The notes under the pieces were generated by a model, which made no database searches, was not told where the DNA came from, and saw only the letters and a list, made by a program, of their open reading frames with translations. A stretch of DNA of 21,702 nucleotides. Origin: Clostridia bacterium. Its GTDB lineage: Bacteria; UBA6262; WVXT01; JAUXBS01. The stretch covers positions 1 through 21,702 of the forward strand of contig JAUXBS010000001.1 of NCBI GenBank assembly GCA_030619245.1, read 5' to 3'. The position numbers and the translations under genes are program-made. Every line of letters begins with the position of its first letter. Within the stretch, counting starts at the first letter, position 1. This document shows positions 1-7,596 of the stretch, piece after piece.

Positions 1-798
1 ACCTTCAATTCCCAGGGCGTATACCTGACAGTGGCGGAATCGGGCAGCCTGGTATCCGGTGAGAAGGAAATATATGTACGGATTAGCAGTAACACTGCAT
101 ACGGTGACATAACCATAACGGCCGGTAAGGCGAGATTAGTGCTGCCTGCCGGTATAACGCTTGATAATTCTGCGGTAATAAGCATTGTAAACATAGCAGA
201 CCTTTCAAATAAGCTGGCGGAGGGAGATGATTACATAGCGGAACTGGTGCCTTTAACGACGTATGAGTTTACCGCAAAAAACAGCACGGGTACGGTGGAA
301 CTGAACTTTTCCACGGGTACGGTTACGGCTGTGATAAACCTGCCGTATCCCGCAGGCAGGAATCCGGACTTAATCTGGATGTTCTATTACAACGCTGTTG
401 AAGGGGAATGGGAGAAAGTGGAAGGTAAAGGGGTTGACGCTGATAAGGGTGTAATAACTTCTCCTGTAAGCCACCTGTCAATATACTGCCTGATGGAGGT
501 TGATACGCCGGGCGCGCTTATAATAACAGATTACGGTAATTACCCTAACCCGTTTAATAACAGCACGATGTTCTTCTACCAGCTTGGGAACGATGCGTCT
601 GAGGTGACAATAAAGATATTCACGGTAGCCGGGAGGCTGATAGACAGTATTAACTGTGAAGGCAGGGTTTTCGGGTATAACGAGAAAGAATGGGCCGCGC
701 CGCCGGATATCGCGGGCGGGGTATACCTGTGGAAGATAACCGCGTCAAGGGATTCCGAGAGTAAAGAAGTTATCGGCAAATTAATGATAATGCGATAA
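1..798 (+). CDS. Secreted/surface protein, C-terminal end with FlgD/T9SS-like tail (partial)
   Basis: The frame is open from base 1, so the gene starts before the window and 265 codons of its C-terminal end are seen. The GTG at 31 is internal and not a real start. The visible part is beta-rich. A segment around codons 120-165 (motifs MFYYNAVEGEWEKVEG and SPVSHLSIYCLME) resembles the repeat that often precedes the tail in large secreted proteins of diderm phyla. From codon 181 the motif YPNPFNNST, then VTIKIFTVAGRLI and GGVYLWKITA, matches the FlgD-Ig-like / por-secretion-tail fold (type A sorting domain) of about 80 residues. Function of the missing N-terminal part is unknown. In Bacteroidota such tails direct export by type IX secretion; whether this organism has that system cannot be seen here. 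No terminator follows the stop. Confidence 0.8.
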   Translation, partial: TFNSQGVYLTVAESGSLVSGEKEIYVRISSNTAYGDITITAGKARLVLPAGITLDNSAVISIVNIADLSNKLAEGDDYIAELVPLTTYEFTAKNSTGTVELNFSTGTVTAVINLPYPAGRNPDLIWMFYYNAVEGEWEKVEGKGVDADKGVITSPVSHLSIYCLMEVDTPGALIITDYGNYPNPFNNSTMFFYQLGNDASEVTIKIFTVAGRLIDSINCEGRVFGYNEKEWAAPPDIAGGVYLWKITASRDSESKEVIGKLMIMR

Positions 799-847
799 AA
801 TAACAGTAAAATCATAAAATATCCGTCTTGATAATTTAATAAATAAC

Positions 848-876
848 TTGACAGTTTACCGGTAATTTTGTATATT
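848..876 (+). promoter_or_regulatory. Near-consensus sigma-70 promoter
   Basis: TTGACA (848-853), a 17-base spacer and TATATT (871-876). The predicted transcription start, about 7 bases after the -10 box, is 883-884, which coincides with the ATG of the next gene. The transcript would therefore be leaderless or nearly so. Confidence 0.75.
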
Positions 877-883
877 CTTGCCT

Positions 884-1642
884 ATGTTATTAAGAAAGAA
901 AATAAAAGCAATAAAGATAACTTTTATTATTATATCATGCCTTTTCTTCCTTTCAGGAAGATGCATTTCCTCGCAATTAACCGAAAAATTGATTGAAGCA
1001 GGATTGGATTTTATTTCAAATCCCGGTGATTTTATATTTGACCTGCACCATGATACTATGGATTATACTCCCCTGCCAAAGAACAAGTTCCTGGGAATAC
1101 ACACGAATATACTGCTCCTGGCAAATCCGGCCCTGATGAACAGTGTTACGGTAAAAGTTGCTGTTGGCGGGGAGAAGATGCTTCCTCAGGTTGGAGCTTT
1201 CTATGGCGCGTGGAAGACACTTGCCCTGGATATGTTTTCGGGTTCCCTGGGAATGTCAACGGCAGACCTTTCGGGTTGGAGCGCGGGGTTTTTTGTTGCA
1301 ATAAACGTTGATGAGGATACACGGTTGTTTACTAATGTTAATTACTCAAAGTTCAACTTGAATATTGAGCTTGAAGAGCCATTGATTATTATAGAAGATG
1401 TTCTGGAGTTCCCCGGGCTTTCCGGGGACGCGTATGATACATTTATTTTTACCGGGATAGAGTGTACGGTTGGTGAATACAGGGATAAGATAGTCATAGC
1501 CCAGACAGGTTATGGAATAAGGACTAATAAAATAGTTGCCAAGATTCTTATTCATAAAGGGACAATGGAATTTGGTTTAACAATTTATCCGGAAGGATTG
1601 CTTGTTATACATCCGGTTTTAAACATGCAGTTCAGGTTCTAA
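884..1642 (+). CDS. Secreted, probable outer-membrane beta-barrel-like protein of unknown function
   Basis: The 252-residue product begins with a signal peptide: a basic N-terminus (MLLRKKIKAIK), a hydrophobic core (ITFIIISCLFFLSG) and a likely cleavage region near residues 24-28. The mature part has alternating hydrophobic and polar residues typical of beta strands, and it ends in NMQFRF, a terminal aromatic residue as expected of proteins inserted by the BAM complex. A TTG at 878 lies in frame, but the ATG at 884 gives the better signal peptide and falls at the predicted +1 of the upstream promoter. There is no Shine-Dalgarno sequence. The next gene starts 3 bases after the stop, so the two are probably co-transcribed. 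I do not recognise the family; the barrel assignment is inference from composition and the C-terminus. Confidence 0.7.
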   Translation: MLLRKKIKAIKITFIIISCLFFLSGRCISSQLTEKLIEAGLDFISNPGDFIFDLHHDTMDYTPLPKNKFLGIHTNILLLANPALMNSVTVKVAVGGEKMLPQVGAFYGAWKTLALDMFSGSLGMSTADLSGWSAGFFVAINVDEDTRLFTNVNYSKFNLNIELEEPLIIIEDVLEFPGLSGDAYDTFIFTGIECTVGEYRDKIVIAQTGYGIRTNKIVAKILIHKGTMEFGLTIYPEGLLVIHPVLNMQFRF

Positions 1643-1645
1643 ATA

Positions 1646-3622
1646 ATGAAAAAGAAAATATTTATAACTTTATTAATGATTATAATGGTCTTGAAAGGGT
1701 TTGCGTTTGCCCAAATAGAGGCAGAGCAACCGATAGCGGAAGAGCCGGCAGTGACAGAAGAAGTTACGGAAGAAACTGCTGTTGGTGAAGAAGAAAAGTC
1801 AGGAGAGGGAGTTCCTAAAGAAGAAGTTGCAGTGGAAGAGCCGGCAGTGGCAGAGCCGGCAGTGGCAGAGCCGGCAGTGGCAGAGGAAATAAAGGAAGGG
1901 AAACCGGCTATAGCCATACAGGACTTCAATGCTCAGGGTGTTTCCAGCTCAGAGGCTGCTTTTATAAGCGATTTTTTCAGAAGCGCCCTGGTGTCCTTAA
2001 AGGCGTTCAGGGTTATTGACAGGGCAAACATGGAAAGGATTCTGGCCGAGCAGGGGTTCCAGCAGACCGGTTGTACCACTCAGGAATGCGCTGTCCGGAT
2101 GGGAAGGCTTTTAAATGTTAAAAATATTGTATCCGGTAATTTCGGCAAATTAGGCGAATTGTACCAGATGACCGTAAAGGTTGTGAATGTTGAATCAGGA
2201 GAGATAATATATACTGACAGCGCAAGCTGCCCATCTACGGATGAACTGCAGTTAAAGACAGGGGAACTGGCATCAAAAATGGCAGCTGCAATAGGAGTGA
2301 TTCCTGAAGAAAAGCCGGAACCAGAGAAGGAACCTGTCAAAAAGGAAATTACTGAAAAGGAAGTTGAATCCGAAACGGTAAATAGGTTTAGAGTGCCTGA
2401 GTTTCCCGAAGATGAGTTTGAACCGCCTGTTAGATTTGAAAGGGTTGGAAGGCCCCCGGTTTTTGCGAGAGAGCCGGAGAAGGGAGGCATTGCGCCGTAT
2501 TATTCTTTCCAGTTCAGTGAAGGGATGGCGTTTCCTGCAATTTCCTCGGGTTCGGTAAGTAGTGACTGGTTTTTTGCTTCAAACCTGGTAAACGACGCAG
2601 GATTTATTCTGAAGCCGTCAGAAAGGTATTCCCTCATGGTTTTCTATGAGTTGAAGTATACAGGCCCCGGCCTTGAGAGGCAGGAAGGCAGGGTCTTTTC
2701 CGAGAAAACGATTGACCATATAATGTTCGGGCAGTTACAAATCGGTATTACGGACAGGTTGAAGCTAAAAGTGGTGCGTAATTATATGACTGAGTTACAG
2801 AGGTCCGGTACAGACGAGGAATGGACAACAGGTATGTATAATTTCAACCGCACCGGGACAGATATAAGGATGGAACTGAGTAATGTGCTGGGAGGTTATA
2901 AATTCTCCATGGGATTGCAGAGGAATTACCTCAGTTTCCCGAACTATTTTAACCCGATAATACAGGCCCAGATGGGGGCAGCGTTCAGTGAAGCGGGTGG
3001 TTTCCAGGACCAGATTGCCTATGCAGGCGTGATAAGCCTTACGGGGAAGAACCTCAGGATAACCTGGAAGCATGAAATACAGGATTATGAAAAGCAGAAA
3101 GTTATATGTTCTAGTGGAACGTACAGTGACACGTTGCTTCAACAAGACAAAAGCTCGGCGTTGAATATATCCGCAAGACTGGGGAGAAGGTTCTCTGTCA
3201 GTCCCGTGTTAATTTTAAAGAAGAAGTCCTCAAATCAGAATTACCTGCACTTTGAAGACTTTCTGGATATAAGCCCGGATTTCCAGGCCGAGTACTACAA
3301 TTATATCCAGGGAAGTATTTCAACGGTAGTAAGGTGGAGGATATTCCCGGAACTTGAGTTATTCTGCGTTCCGAGGTATGATAGGAGATTATATACCTCA
3401 AGGAATCCGAGAGATGTGAATAACATTTTCCTGACACGTTCGCACCAGAGGAACAATGCAATAATAGTTTCAGGCGGGTTTACACGTTTCTATGATAAGG
3501 TTTCAAGTTGTTCGGTTTATTATACTTATGTAAAGCAGGAATCCAATATGAAATATGAAAAATACACGCCGTATAACTACACAGGCCAGTACTTCGGTAT
3601 AAGGTTTAACTTTACTTTCTAA
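1646..3622 (+). CDS. CsgG/LpoB-like domain fused to a putative outer-membrane beta-barrel
   Basis: The 658-residue product starts with a signal peptide (MKKKIFITLLMIIMVLKGFAFA). Residues about 23-85 are a Glu/Pro/Ala/Val linker with repeats of EPAVA. Residues 86 to about 218 match the CsgG/LpoB-like fold: IAIQDFNAQG, VIDRANMERILAEQ, then TGCTTQECA (Cys143 and Cys148), GRLLNVKNIVSGNFGK and VKVVNVESGEI. A second acidic and Pro-rich linker follows to about residue 285. The remaining 370 or so residues alternate in beta-strand fashion and end YFGIRFNFTF, a typical barrel C-terminus. CsgG-type domains act in the periplasm in secretion or as regulators of cell-wall enzymes. No lipobox cysteine is visible, so the barrel rather than a lipid may anchor the protein. 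It follows the preceding barrel-like gene by 3 bases. The domain call is confident; the cellular role is not known. Confidence 0.75.
   Translation: MKKKIFITLLMIIMVLKGFAFAQIEAEQPIAEEPAVTEEVTEETAVGEEEKSGEGVPKEEVAVEEPAVAEPAVAEPAVAEEIKEGKPAIAIQDFNAQGVSSSEAAFISDFFRSALVSLKAFRVIDRANMERILAEQGFQQTGCTTQECAVRMGRLLNVKNIVSGNFGKLGELYQMTVKVVNVESGEIIYTDSASCPSTDELQLKTGELASKMAAAIGVIPEEKPEPEKEPVKKEITEKEVESETVNRFRVPEFPEDEFEPPVRFERVGRPPVFAREPEKGGIAPYYSFQFSEGMAFPAISSGSVSSDWFFASNLVNDAGFILKPSERYSLMVFYELKYTGPGLERQEGRVFSEKTIDHIMFGQLQIGITDRLKLKVVRNYMTELQRSGTDEEWTTGMYNFNRTGTDIRMELSNVLGGYKFSMGLQRNYLSFPNYFNPIIQAQMGAAFSEAGGFQDQIAYAGVISLTGKNLRITWKHEIQDYEKQKVICSSGTYSDTLLQQDKSSALNISARLGRRFSVSPVLILKKKSSNQNYLHFEDFLDISPDFQAEYYNYIQGSISTVVRWRIFPELELFCVPRYDRRLYTSRNPRDVNNIFLTRSHQRNNAIIVSGGFTRFYDKVSSCSVYYTYVKQESNMKYEKYTPYNYTGQYFGIRFNFTF
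1838..1882 (+). repeat. Three perfect 15-base tandem repeats in the linker
   Basis: Unit GAGCCGGCAGTGGCA occurs three times in a row (1838-1852, 1853-1867, 1868-1882) and encodes EPAVA. A related unit lies at 1742-1756. Being in frame, copy-number change would only lengthen or shorten the linker between the signal peptide and the CsgG-like domain. Confidence 0.9.
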
Positions 3623-3680
3623 TCCACGGTTTAAAATCCTTTAAATTACAATTGGTTTTTAGCAATTAACTGAAATTTTA

Positions 3681-3714
3681 GCATAAGCAAGTTGATTATG
3701 CGGGGATGCATCCC
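3681..3714 (+). other. Paired hairpin elements in the 3623-3828 intergenic region
   Basis: GCATAA (3681-3686) pairs with TTATGC (3696-3701) across a 9-base loop, and directly after it lies the perfect palindrome GGGATGCATCCC (3703-3714). These sit between the CsgG-like gene and the intrinsic terminator that starts 22 bases later. They may be a 3' UTR structure or part of a small RNA. I match them to no riboswitch class I know. Confidence 0.35.
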
Positions 3715-3735
3715 AGTCATAGTAAGTGATTAAAT

Positions 3736-3766
3736 TCCGGGAGGAAGGGTTCTTCCGGATTTTTTT
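3736..3766 (+). terminator. Rho-independent terminator
   Basis: A 10-pair stem (3736-3745 with 3750-3759, two G-U pairs) with an AGGG loop is followed by seven T residues (3760-3766). It lies 114 bases after the stop of the CsgG-like gene and just before the comM promoter, and so separates the envelope block from the DNA-processing block. Confidence 0.88.
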
Positions 3767-3767
3767 A

Positions 3768-3795
3768 TTGCAATAATAGATATTTTAAGTAATAT
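3768..3795 (+). promoter_or_regulatory. Candidate sigma-70 promoter for comM
   Basis: TTGCAA (3768-3773), a 16-base spacer and TAATAT (3790-3795) lie immediately after the terminator. A GGAG ribosome site at 3818-3821 stands 7 bases before the ATG at 3829. Confidence 0.5.
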
Positions 3796-3828
3796 AGGGG
3801 AGGAAATATTCAACATTGGAGAAAAACT

Positions 3829-5364
3829 ATGCTTTCAATAGGTTTGTCAAGCGCAATTTCCGGTATTGACGCCTACACGGTAAAGGTTGAGGTTGATATA
3901 AGAAGGGGGTTCCCGAGTTTTGCAACAGTGGGATTGCCCGACAAGGCAGTAAAGGAATCAAAGGAAAGGGTAATAGCGGCAATAAAGAACTCGGGGTTCA
4001 GGTTTTCAACTGAGAGGGTAACCGTTAACCTTGCTCCAGCCGATATTAAAAAGGAAGGCGCTGCTTTTGACCTTTCTATAGCACTGGGGATGCTTGCAGC
4101 TTCAGGACAACTGCCCCGGGATATATTGAAGAGGTACCTGGTGCTTGGCGAACTTTCACTTGACGGTAGCATACGAAGTGTAAGGGGAGTTCTGCCTATT
4201 GCAATACAGTCAAGAGGAGAGGAGGTAGAAGGTATTATAGTGCCTGAGGTGAATAAAAAAGAGGCGGCTGTTGTTGATGGTGTCAACGTGTATCCCATGA
4301 AGAACCTCAGGGAGGTTGTGGATTTTCTGAGCGGCAGGGCTGAAAAAGGGCCGTATAAACTGGATGTCAATAATGAGTTCAACAGGAGCAGGAAATACGG
4401 GTTGGATTTTATAGACGTGAAGGGGCAGGATTTTGCCAAGAGGGCTATGGAGATAGCCGCTGCCGGCGGGCATAATATACTCATGATAGGGCCCCCGGGT
4501 TCCGGCAAGACCATGCTTGCAAAGAGGCTGCCCACGATACTTCCCGAGATGACACTTGATGAATCCCTGGAGACTACAAAGATTCACAGCGTTATAGGGT
4601 TCGTGGAAGGCAAACCGGGGCTTATCGGGACCAGGCCGTTCCGCGCGCCGCATCATACGATTTCAAACATTGCATTGATTGGCGGAGGTAGTTTTCCGCG
4701 GCCGGGCGAAGTGAGCCTGGCGCATAATGGTGTATTGTTTCTTGATGAATTAACTGAATTTAGCCATGGAGCCCTGGAGGTTCTGCGGCAGCCGCTTGAG
4801 GACGGGGCCGTGTTAATCGCGCGCGCCGCAACTTCTGTCAGTTATCCTGCCAGGTTCATGCTTGTTGCGGCAATGAATCCCTGCCCATGCGGATATTACG
4901 GTGATTCACGCAGGGAATGCGTTTGCACTCCTTTCCGGATACAGAAGTACATGTCAAGGATTTCGGGCCCTCTTCTTGACAGGATTGATTTGCACATTGA
5001 GGTTCCTGCAGTGAAGTACCATGAATTGAATAATGAAAGTACCGGGGAGAATTCTGAAACAATACGTGAAAGGGTGCAGAAGGCAAGAAATATACAGAAG
5101 AGCAGGTTTGAGAAGTCAAAGAGTATTTACTGCAATGCCCATATGCAGAGCAGGCATATAAAGAAACACTGCTGTATTGATGAAGCGGGAAAACAACTTC
5201 TTAAGAATGCTATTGATAAACTGGGTTTATCGGCAAGGGCTTATGACCGGGTTTTGAAGGTTTCTCTTACCATAGCCGACCTGGAAGGCGCAAAAAGCAT
5301 AGTGTCTTCTCACCTTGCTGAGGCGATACAGTATAGAAGCCTTGACAAAAGCCTGTGGTTGTAA
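3829..5364 (+). CDS. comM: ComM/YifB family AAA+ ATPase (Mg-chelatase-like)
   Basis: The 511-residue product has the three-part layout of the family. An N-terminal S5/Lon-protease-like fold runs to about residue 170 ([32 protein letters not shown]). The AAA+ module carries Walker A GPPGSGKT (221-228) and Walker B VLFLDE (302-307), followed by the family Cys-rich segment [10 protein letters not shown]...CVC. A C-terminal Mg-chelatase helical domain follows ([22 protein letters not shown]). Length and motifs are those of a complete member. In Vibrio cholerae ComM is a hexameric branch-migration helicase that helps integrate transforming single-stranded DNA; it is not a chelatase subunit. dprA lies two genes downstream, which fits a recombination or uptake role, though yifB is widespread and no uptake machinery is in the window. 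It has its own promoter and ribosome site. Confidence 0.95.
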   Translation: MLSIGLSSAISGIDAYTVKVEVDIRRGFPSFATVGLPDKAVKESKERVIAAIKNSGFRFSTERVTVNLAPADIKKEGAAFDLSIALGMLAASGQLPRDILKRYLVLGELSLDGSIRSVRGVLPIAIQSRGEEVEGIIVPEVNKKEAAVVDGVNVYPMKNLREVVDFLSGRAEKGPYKLDVNNEFNRSRKYGLDFIDVKGQDFAKRAMEIAAAGGHNILMIGPPGSGKTMLAKRLPTILPEMTLDESLETTKIHSVIGFVEGKPGLIGTRPFRAPHHTISNIALIGGGSFPRPGEVSLAHNGVLFLDELTEFSHGALEVLRQPLEDGAVLIARAATSVSYPARFMLVAAMNPCPCGYYGDSRRECVCTPFRIQKYMSRISGPLLDRIDLHIEVPAVKYHELNNESTGENSETIRERVQKARNIQKSRFEKSKSIYCNAHMQSRHIKKHCCIDEAGKQLLKNAIDKLGLSARAYDRVLKVSLTIADLEGAKSIVSSHLAEAIQYRSLDKSLWL

Positions 5365-5420
5365 TAGAATATAATCCGGTTTTCTTATGGCAGAGTTTCA
5401 ATAATACTTATAGTAATTAT

Positions 5421-5449
5421 TTGATATTATTATTTTAATTTGATATAAT
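5421..5449 (+). promoter_or_regulatory. Near-consensus sigma-70 promoter for the LysM gene
   Basis: TTGATA (5421-5426), a 17-base AT-rich spacer and a perfect TATAAT (5444-5449). Predicted start is near 5456, giving a leader of about 20 bases that just contains the ribosome site at 5464-5472. Confidence 0.75.
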
Positions 5450-5463
5450 ATTAAAATGTTTCA

Positions 5464-5472
5464 AGAGGAGGT
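5464..5472 (+). promoter_or_regulatory. Strong Shine-Dalgarno that decides the LysM gene start
   Basis: AGAGGAGGT ends 4 bases before the ATG at 5477. The in-frame ATG at 5456 lies at the predicted transcription start and would put this ribosome site inside the coding region, so 5477 is preferred. The signal peptide also begins there. Confidence 0.85.
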
Positions 5473-5476
5473 AAAT

Positions 5477-6406
5477 ATGAAAAAAACATTGAAATGTTTT
5501 ATTTGCATGCTGGCAGGGATATTTATGATTTCTGTGGTTTCGGTGAGTGGGTTCGCTGCGAATAGCAGTGACGAAGATATTGATGACGATTTTTTTGGGG
5601 ATGAATTTGATGAGGATGATGATCTCTTTGATGTTGATGATTGGGAGGAAGAAGTAGAACCGCCGGTAAAGAAGGAAGTTAAAAAAGACATAAAGAAGAA
5701 AGAAAAAAAGAAAGCGAAAAAAGAACCAAAAAAAGAGACGGTAACCAAAAAAGAAAAAACGACCAGAGAAAAGGATGTTGATGAATTTGATTTGGACGAG
5801 GATTTGTTTGACCTTAAAGATGAGGGAAAAGCAGAAGCAATAGAGGAGAAAAAGGTTGTAAAGAGAGAAGTGGAAATAACGTTTAGTGTTTATAAAGCGA
5901 AAAAGGGTGATACCCTTATTACTGTTGCGGAAAAATACTACAGTGACCCTGACAGGTGGGAAGAGATATGGAAGTATAATAAATACATAAAGGACCCAAT
6001 GGTTCTTTTCATTGAAGATGAAATAATAGTTCCAATTTATGAAGTAAAAATTAAGGATGAATTGGAATCAGAGGAGCTTCAGCAGGTAAAGGAAAAATTT
6101 GAGAAGAGTTATGAAAAGCAGTCCTTTTATGCCGGGGAAATTGAATATGACGGCAGTATTCTGGAAATCAAGAATGAGGATTTGCTAATGCCTGTTGCCG
6201 GTAATATTGTTTATGTTGACATTGGTTTGTATGACGGGGTGAAAAAGGATTCATTGTATACGGTTTACCGCGAAGAGGGAGAGATAGCAAGGAAGATTGG
6301 CCTTGTAAGAATAACGGGTGATATCGGTGAAAATGATGCTACGGCATTGATTGTAAGCAGTTTTGAACCGATATTTATCGATGATTTTATTTTGGAGAAG
6401 AAGTAA
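5477..6406 (+). CDS. Secreted LysM-domain protein with alternating acidic and basic blocks
   Basis: The 309-residue product starts with a signal peptide (MKKTLKCFICMLAGIFMISV, cleavage probably after GFAA). Residues about 29-60 are almost all Asp/Glu with Phe and Trp. Residues about 61-97 are Lys-rich. A second acidic block follows (DEFDLDEDLFDLKDE), echoing the first (DEDDDLFDVDD). A LysM fold occupies about 136-187 (YKAKKGDTLITVAEKYY, WEEIWKYNKYI, EDEIIVPI), which in known families binds peptidoglycan. The last 110 or so residues have beta-rich motifs (DIGLYDGVKKDSLYTVYRE; GLVRITGDIGENDATALIV) like the small barrel that often follows LysM in envelope proteins. It lies between comM and dprA with its own promoter. 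The LysM call is firm; the exact role, perhaps envelope scaffolding, is inference. Confidence 0.82.
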   Translation: MKKTLKCFICMLAGIFMISVVSVSGFAANSSDEDIDDDFFGDEFDEDDDLFDVDDWEEEVEPPVKKEVKKDIKKKEKKKAKKEPKKETVTKKEKTTREKDVDEFDLDEDLFDLKDEGKAEAIEEKKVVKREVEITFSVYKAKKGDTLITVAEKYYSDPDRWEEIWKYNKYIKDPMVLFIEDEIIVPIYEVKIKDELESEELQQVKEKFEKSYEKQSFYAGEIEYDGSILEIKNEDLLMPVAGNIVYVDIGLYDGVKKDSLYTVYREEGEIARKIGLVRITGDIGENDATALIVSSFEPIFIDDFILEKK

Positions 6407-6418
6407 TACATATATATT

Positions 6419-6448
6419 TTGGTGGAGATTATAAATTATTGGTATAGT
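6419..6448 (+). promoter_or_regulatory. Weak candidate promoter for dprA
   Basis: TTGGTG (6419-6424), an 18-base spacer and TATAGT (6443-6448), with AT-rich sequence around it. The leader to the ATG at 6472 would be short and shows no Shine-Dalgarno. The region is so AT-rich that chance matches are likely. Confidence 0.35.
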
Positions 6449-6471
6449 ATATAAGTTTATTTGATGTTTAT

Positions 6472-7575
6472 ATGGATGAAATAACCGGAGATTTATTAAA
6501 ATTAAGCCTTATAAATGATTTGGGAGCGGTAAGGTTAAATAATTTGCTTGAATATTTTGGTACAACACGGAATATACTTCAGGCAAAAGAAGATGAATTA
6601 AGGCGTATACCCGGGATAGGGAAGAAGCTGTCTTCTCAGATTAGTTCCCTTAATAGCGGGATAAACATTGAGAAGGAAATTGAGAAGCTTGAGAGGGATG
6701 GAATTTCGGTTGTAACTGTTTATGATAAAAACTATCCTGTAAATCTTAAGTCCATTTATGATTCCCCATTCATTTTGTACGTTAAAGGTGAAATAATTCC
6801 TGAAGATGCTTATGCTGTCAGTGTTGTTGGAACCCGCAGGGCTACTTCGTACGGGAGAACGGCAGCCGAAAGAATAAGCACTGACCTTGCTAAAAGGAAT
6901 GTAACAATAGTAAGCGGTTTAGCCCGGGGTATTGATACTATTGCTCATCAAAGCGCGCTTGCCTGCGGTGGAAGGACAATAGCTGTCCTTGGTTCCGGAC
7001 TGGGTGTTTGCTATCCTCCGGAAAACAAAAGATTGTTTGAGCGTATTACGCATAATGGCGCCGTGATTTCAGAGTTTCCCCTGATGGCCGGGCCGGAGAA
7101 GCGGAATTTTCCGATGAGGAACAGGATTATAAGCGGACTGGGGCTTGGAACGGTTGTAGTAGAGGCTCCAGCAAGGAGCGGCGCTTTGATTACTGCCGAT
7201 GCCGCCCTTGAGCAGGGCCGGGAAGTGTTTGCTGTCCCGGGCAGCGTGTTTTCAGAAAACTCAACGGGGACTCATTTACTGATAAAACAGGGCGCGAAAC
7301 TTGTGGAAGATTATAAGGATATTATAGAAGAAATAGACTCCCTGGGAAGAATGGTACTGCAAAAGGATAATGCTGTCCATGAGGTAGATGATGAGGAATT
7401 GACAGGGGTCGAGGAAAAAATTTACAGTTTATTATCCCTTGAACCGGTACAGATAGACTCTATAAGCAGAAAAACAGAGCTGCCCGTTAAGGATGTTTCC
7501 ATTATTCTGATGGGGTTGGAAGTGAAAGGCAGGATAAGGGAAGTGCCCGGCAAGAGGTATATACGCAGGGTTTAA
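6472..7575 (+). CDS. dprA: DNA-processing protein DprA (Smf)
   Basis: DprA binds incoming single-stranded DNA during natural transformation and loads RecA. The 367-residue product has an N-terminal helix-hairpin-helix region (RRIPGIGKKL, near 45-55), then the extended Rossmann fold with VVGTRRATSYG (Gly120-Arg122), SGLARGIDTIAHQ (from Ser148), AVLGSGLGVCYPPEN, FPMRNRIISGLG, VVVEAPARSGALITADAALEQGR (read in two overlapping parts), FAVPGS and GTHLLIKQGA. A C-terminal winged-helix domain starts near 310 (IYSLLSLEPVQIDSI...LEVKGRIREVPG). This is the complete DprA/Smf architecture. The ATG at 6472 has no clear Shine-Dalgarno. DprA is also common in species not known to be competent, so the presence of dprA and comM supports, but does not prove, transformation. 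Confidence 0.95.
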   Translation: MDEITGDLLKLSLINDLGAVRLNNLLEYFGTTRNILQAKEDELRRIPGIGKKLSSQISSLNSGINIEKEIEKLERDGISVVTVYDKNYPVNLKSIYDSPFILYVKGEIIPEDAYAVSVVGTRRATSYGRTAAERISTDLAKRNVTIVSGLARGIDTIAHQSALACGGRTIAVLGSGLGVCYPPENKRLFERITHNGAVISEFPLMAGPEKRNFPMRNRIISGLGLGTVVVEAPARSGALITADAALEQGREVFAVPGSVFSENSTGTHLLIKQGAKLVEDYKDIIEEIDSLGRMVLQKDNAVHEVDDEELTGVEEKIYSLLSLEPVQIDSISRKTELPVKDVSIILMGLEVKGRIREVPGKRYIRRV

Positions 7576-7596
7576 CTTTATGATTAGGAGGAAATA

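Noticed and set aside
2080..2490. Long reverse-strand open frames, for example within the CsgG-like, comM, tsf and ispG genes
   Set aside because: They lie wholly opposite well-supported genes, have compositions typical of antisense frames (Ser/Pro/Leu/Thr-rich) and no recognisable motifs or ribosome sites.
3681..3766. A riboswitch before comM
   Set aside because: The structures end in a terminator upstream of the comM promoter, and I match them to no known aptamer core (c-di-GMP, cobalamin, fluoride, ZTP and preQ1 were considered). A riboswitch call is not supported.
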